Below are positions 5,715 through 6,028 of a DNA stretch of 6,028 nt, in pieces. How positions within the stretch are numbered: the stretch's first letter is position 1; each line of letters begins with the position of its first letter. The notes below the pieces were generated by a model. The model saw only the letters and a list, made by a program, of their open reading frames with translations, did no database searches and was not told the origin of the DNA. The position numbers were made by a program, and so were the translations under genes. The stretch comes from Sutterella sp. (GTDB lineage Bacteria; Pseudomonadota; Gammaproteobacteria; Burkholderiales; Burkholderiaceae_F), in the NCBI GenBank assembly GCA_003543795.1, contig DNBE01000079.1, positions 2,335-8,362 of the forward strand, read 5' to 3'.

Positions 5715-6028
5715 GCGAAGACTTCATCGATGATGCCGTAGGCCTTCGCTTCGTACGGGTTCATGTAGTTATCGCGATCGGTGTCTCTCGCGATCACTTC
5801 AAGACTTTGCCCCGTCATGGCGGCTAGAGATTCGTTGAGCGTCTTTTTAAGAGACAAAATTTCTTTAGCCTGAATCTCAATGTCGCTAGCCATCCCGCGT
5901 GAGCCGCCCGAAGGCTGATGAATCATGATGCGGGAATTGGGCAACGCGAAGCGCTTCCCGGGCTCTCCCGCGGCAAGCAAAAACGCGCCCATGCTCGCGG
6001 CTAACCCCACGCAAATCGTGGAAACCGC
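5699..6028 (-). CDS. clpP: ATP-dependent Clp protease proteolytic subunit ClpP, 3' part (5' end outside window)
   Basis: ClpP is the serine peptidase whose two stacked seven-member rings degrade proteins delivered by ClpX. The visible C-terminal 109 residues begin [16 protein letters not shown]. The catalytic triad is complete: Ser in AASMG (visible residue 12), His in MIHQP (37) and Asp in the second D of RDTDRD (86). Spacing is the same as in E. coli ClpP (25 and 49 residues). The frame stays open to the window edge. The GTG at 6010 is an internal Val codon, not a start, because conserved sequence continues upstream of it. The remaining upstream part, roughly 90-100 residues, is not visible. 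It is followed by clpX after 47 bases. Confidence 0.97.
   Translation of the reverse strand, partial: AVSTICVGLAASMGAFLLAAGEPGKRFALPNSRIMIHQPSGGSRGMASDIEIQAKEILSLKKTLNESLAAMTGQSLEVIARDTDRDNYMNPYEAKAYGIIDEVFAKRAA

Noticed and set aside
5699..6010. Short ClpP reading starting at GTG 6010
   Set aside because: Conserved ClpP sequence (VSTIC) continues upstream to the window edge and the GTG is an internal Val just before the active-site segment.

Overview
The window looks like core chromosome of a betaproteobacterium. The suggestion of order Burkholderiales, perhaps a moderate-GC gut lineage such as Sutterellaceae, is an inference from protein flavour, codon style and gene order (clpP-clpX-lon followed by tRNA-Val and tRNA-Asp); no marker gene here proves it. 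Every gene I can support lies on the minus strand, so the region reads from right (6028) to left (1).

Right part (6028 to 1926): the 3' part of clpP (cut by the window edge), then complete clpX and complete lon. ClpP and ClpX form the two-part ClpXP protease (peptidase barrel plus ATP-driven unfoldase), and Lon is the self-contained ATP-dependent protease. The clpP-clpX gap is 47 bases and has no clear promoter, so the two are probably one transcript. The 102-base clpX-lon gap holds a near-perfect sigma-32 heat-shock promoter (CTTGAAA, 14 bases, CCCCATAT), so lon can also be induced on its own.

Middle (1925 to 1459): lon ends in a strong GC hairpin without a clean U-tract. A good sigma-70-type promoter for the tRNA-Val(UAC) gene overlaps this hairpin. 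The tRNA gene encodes its own CCA and is followed by a strong Rho-independent terminator. An AT-rich intergenic stretch follows, with a candidate promoter and imperfect 15-base direct repeats at 20-base spacing.

Left part (1458 to 1): a 393-residue cytosolic M20-family (ArgE/DapE-like) zinc metallohydrolase with its own RBS and terminator, then the promoter and 5' half of tRNA-Asp(GUC). The M20 protein keeps most active-site residues but has Gly where the last metal-binding His should be. The M20 gene sits between two tRNA genes that I recall as usually adjacent in related bacteria, so it may be a lineage-specific insertion.

I see no mobile element, CRISPR array, prophage or obviously new multi-gene system. 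The observations most worth checking are the altered M20 metal site, the Asn in the ClpX 'RKH' pore loop, the promoter-terminator overlap at tRNA-Val, and the repeats and G10 tract flanking the M20 gene.
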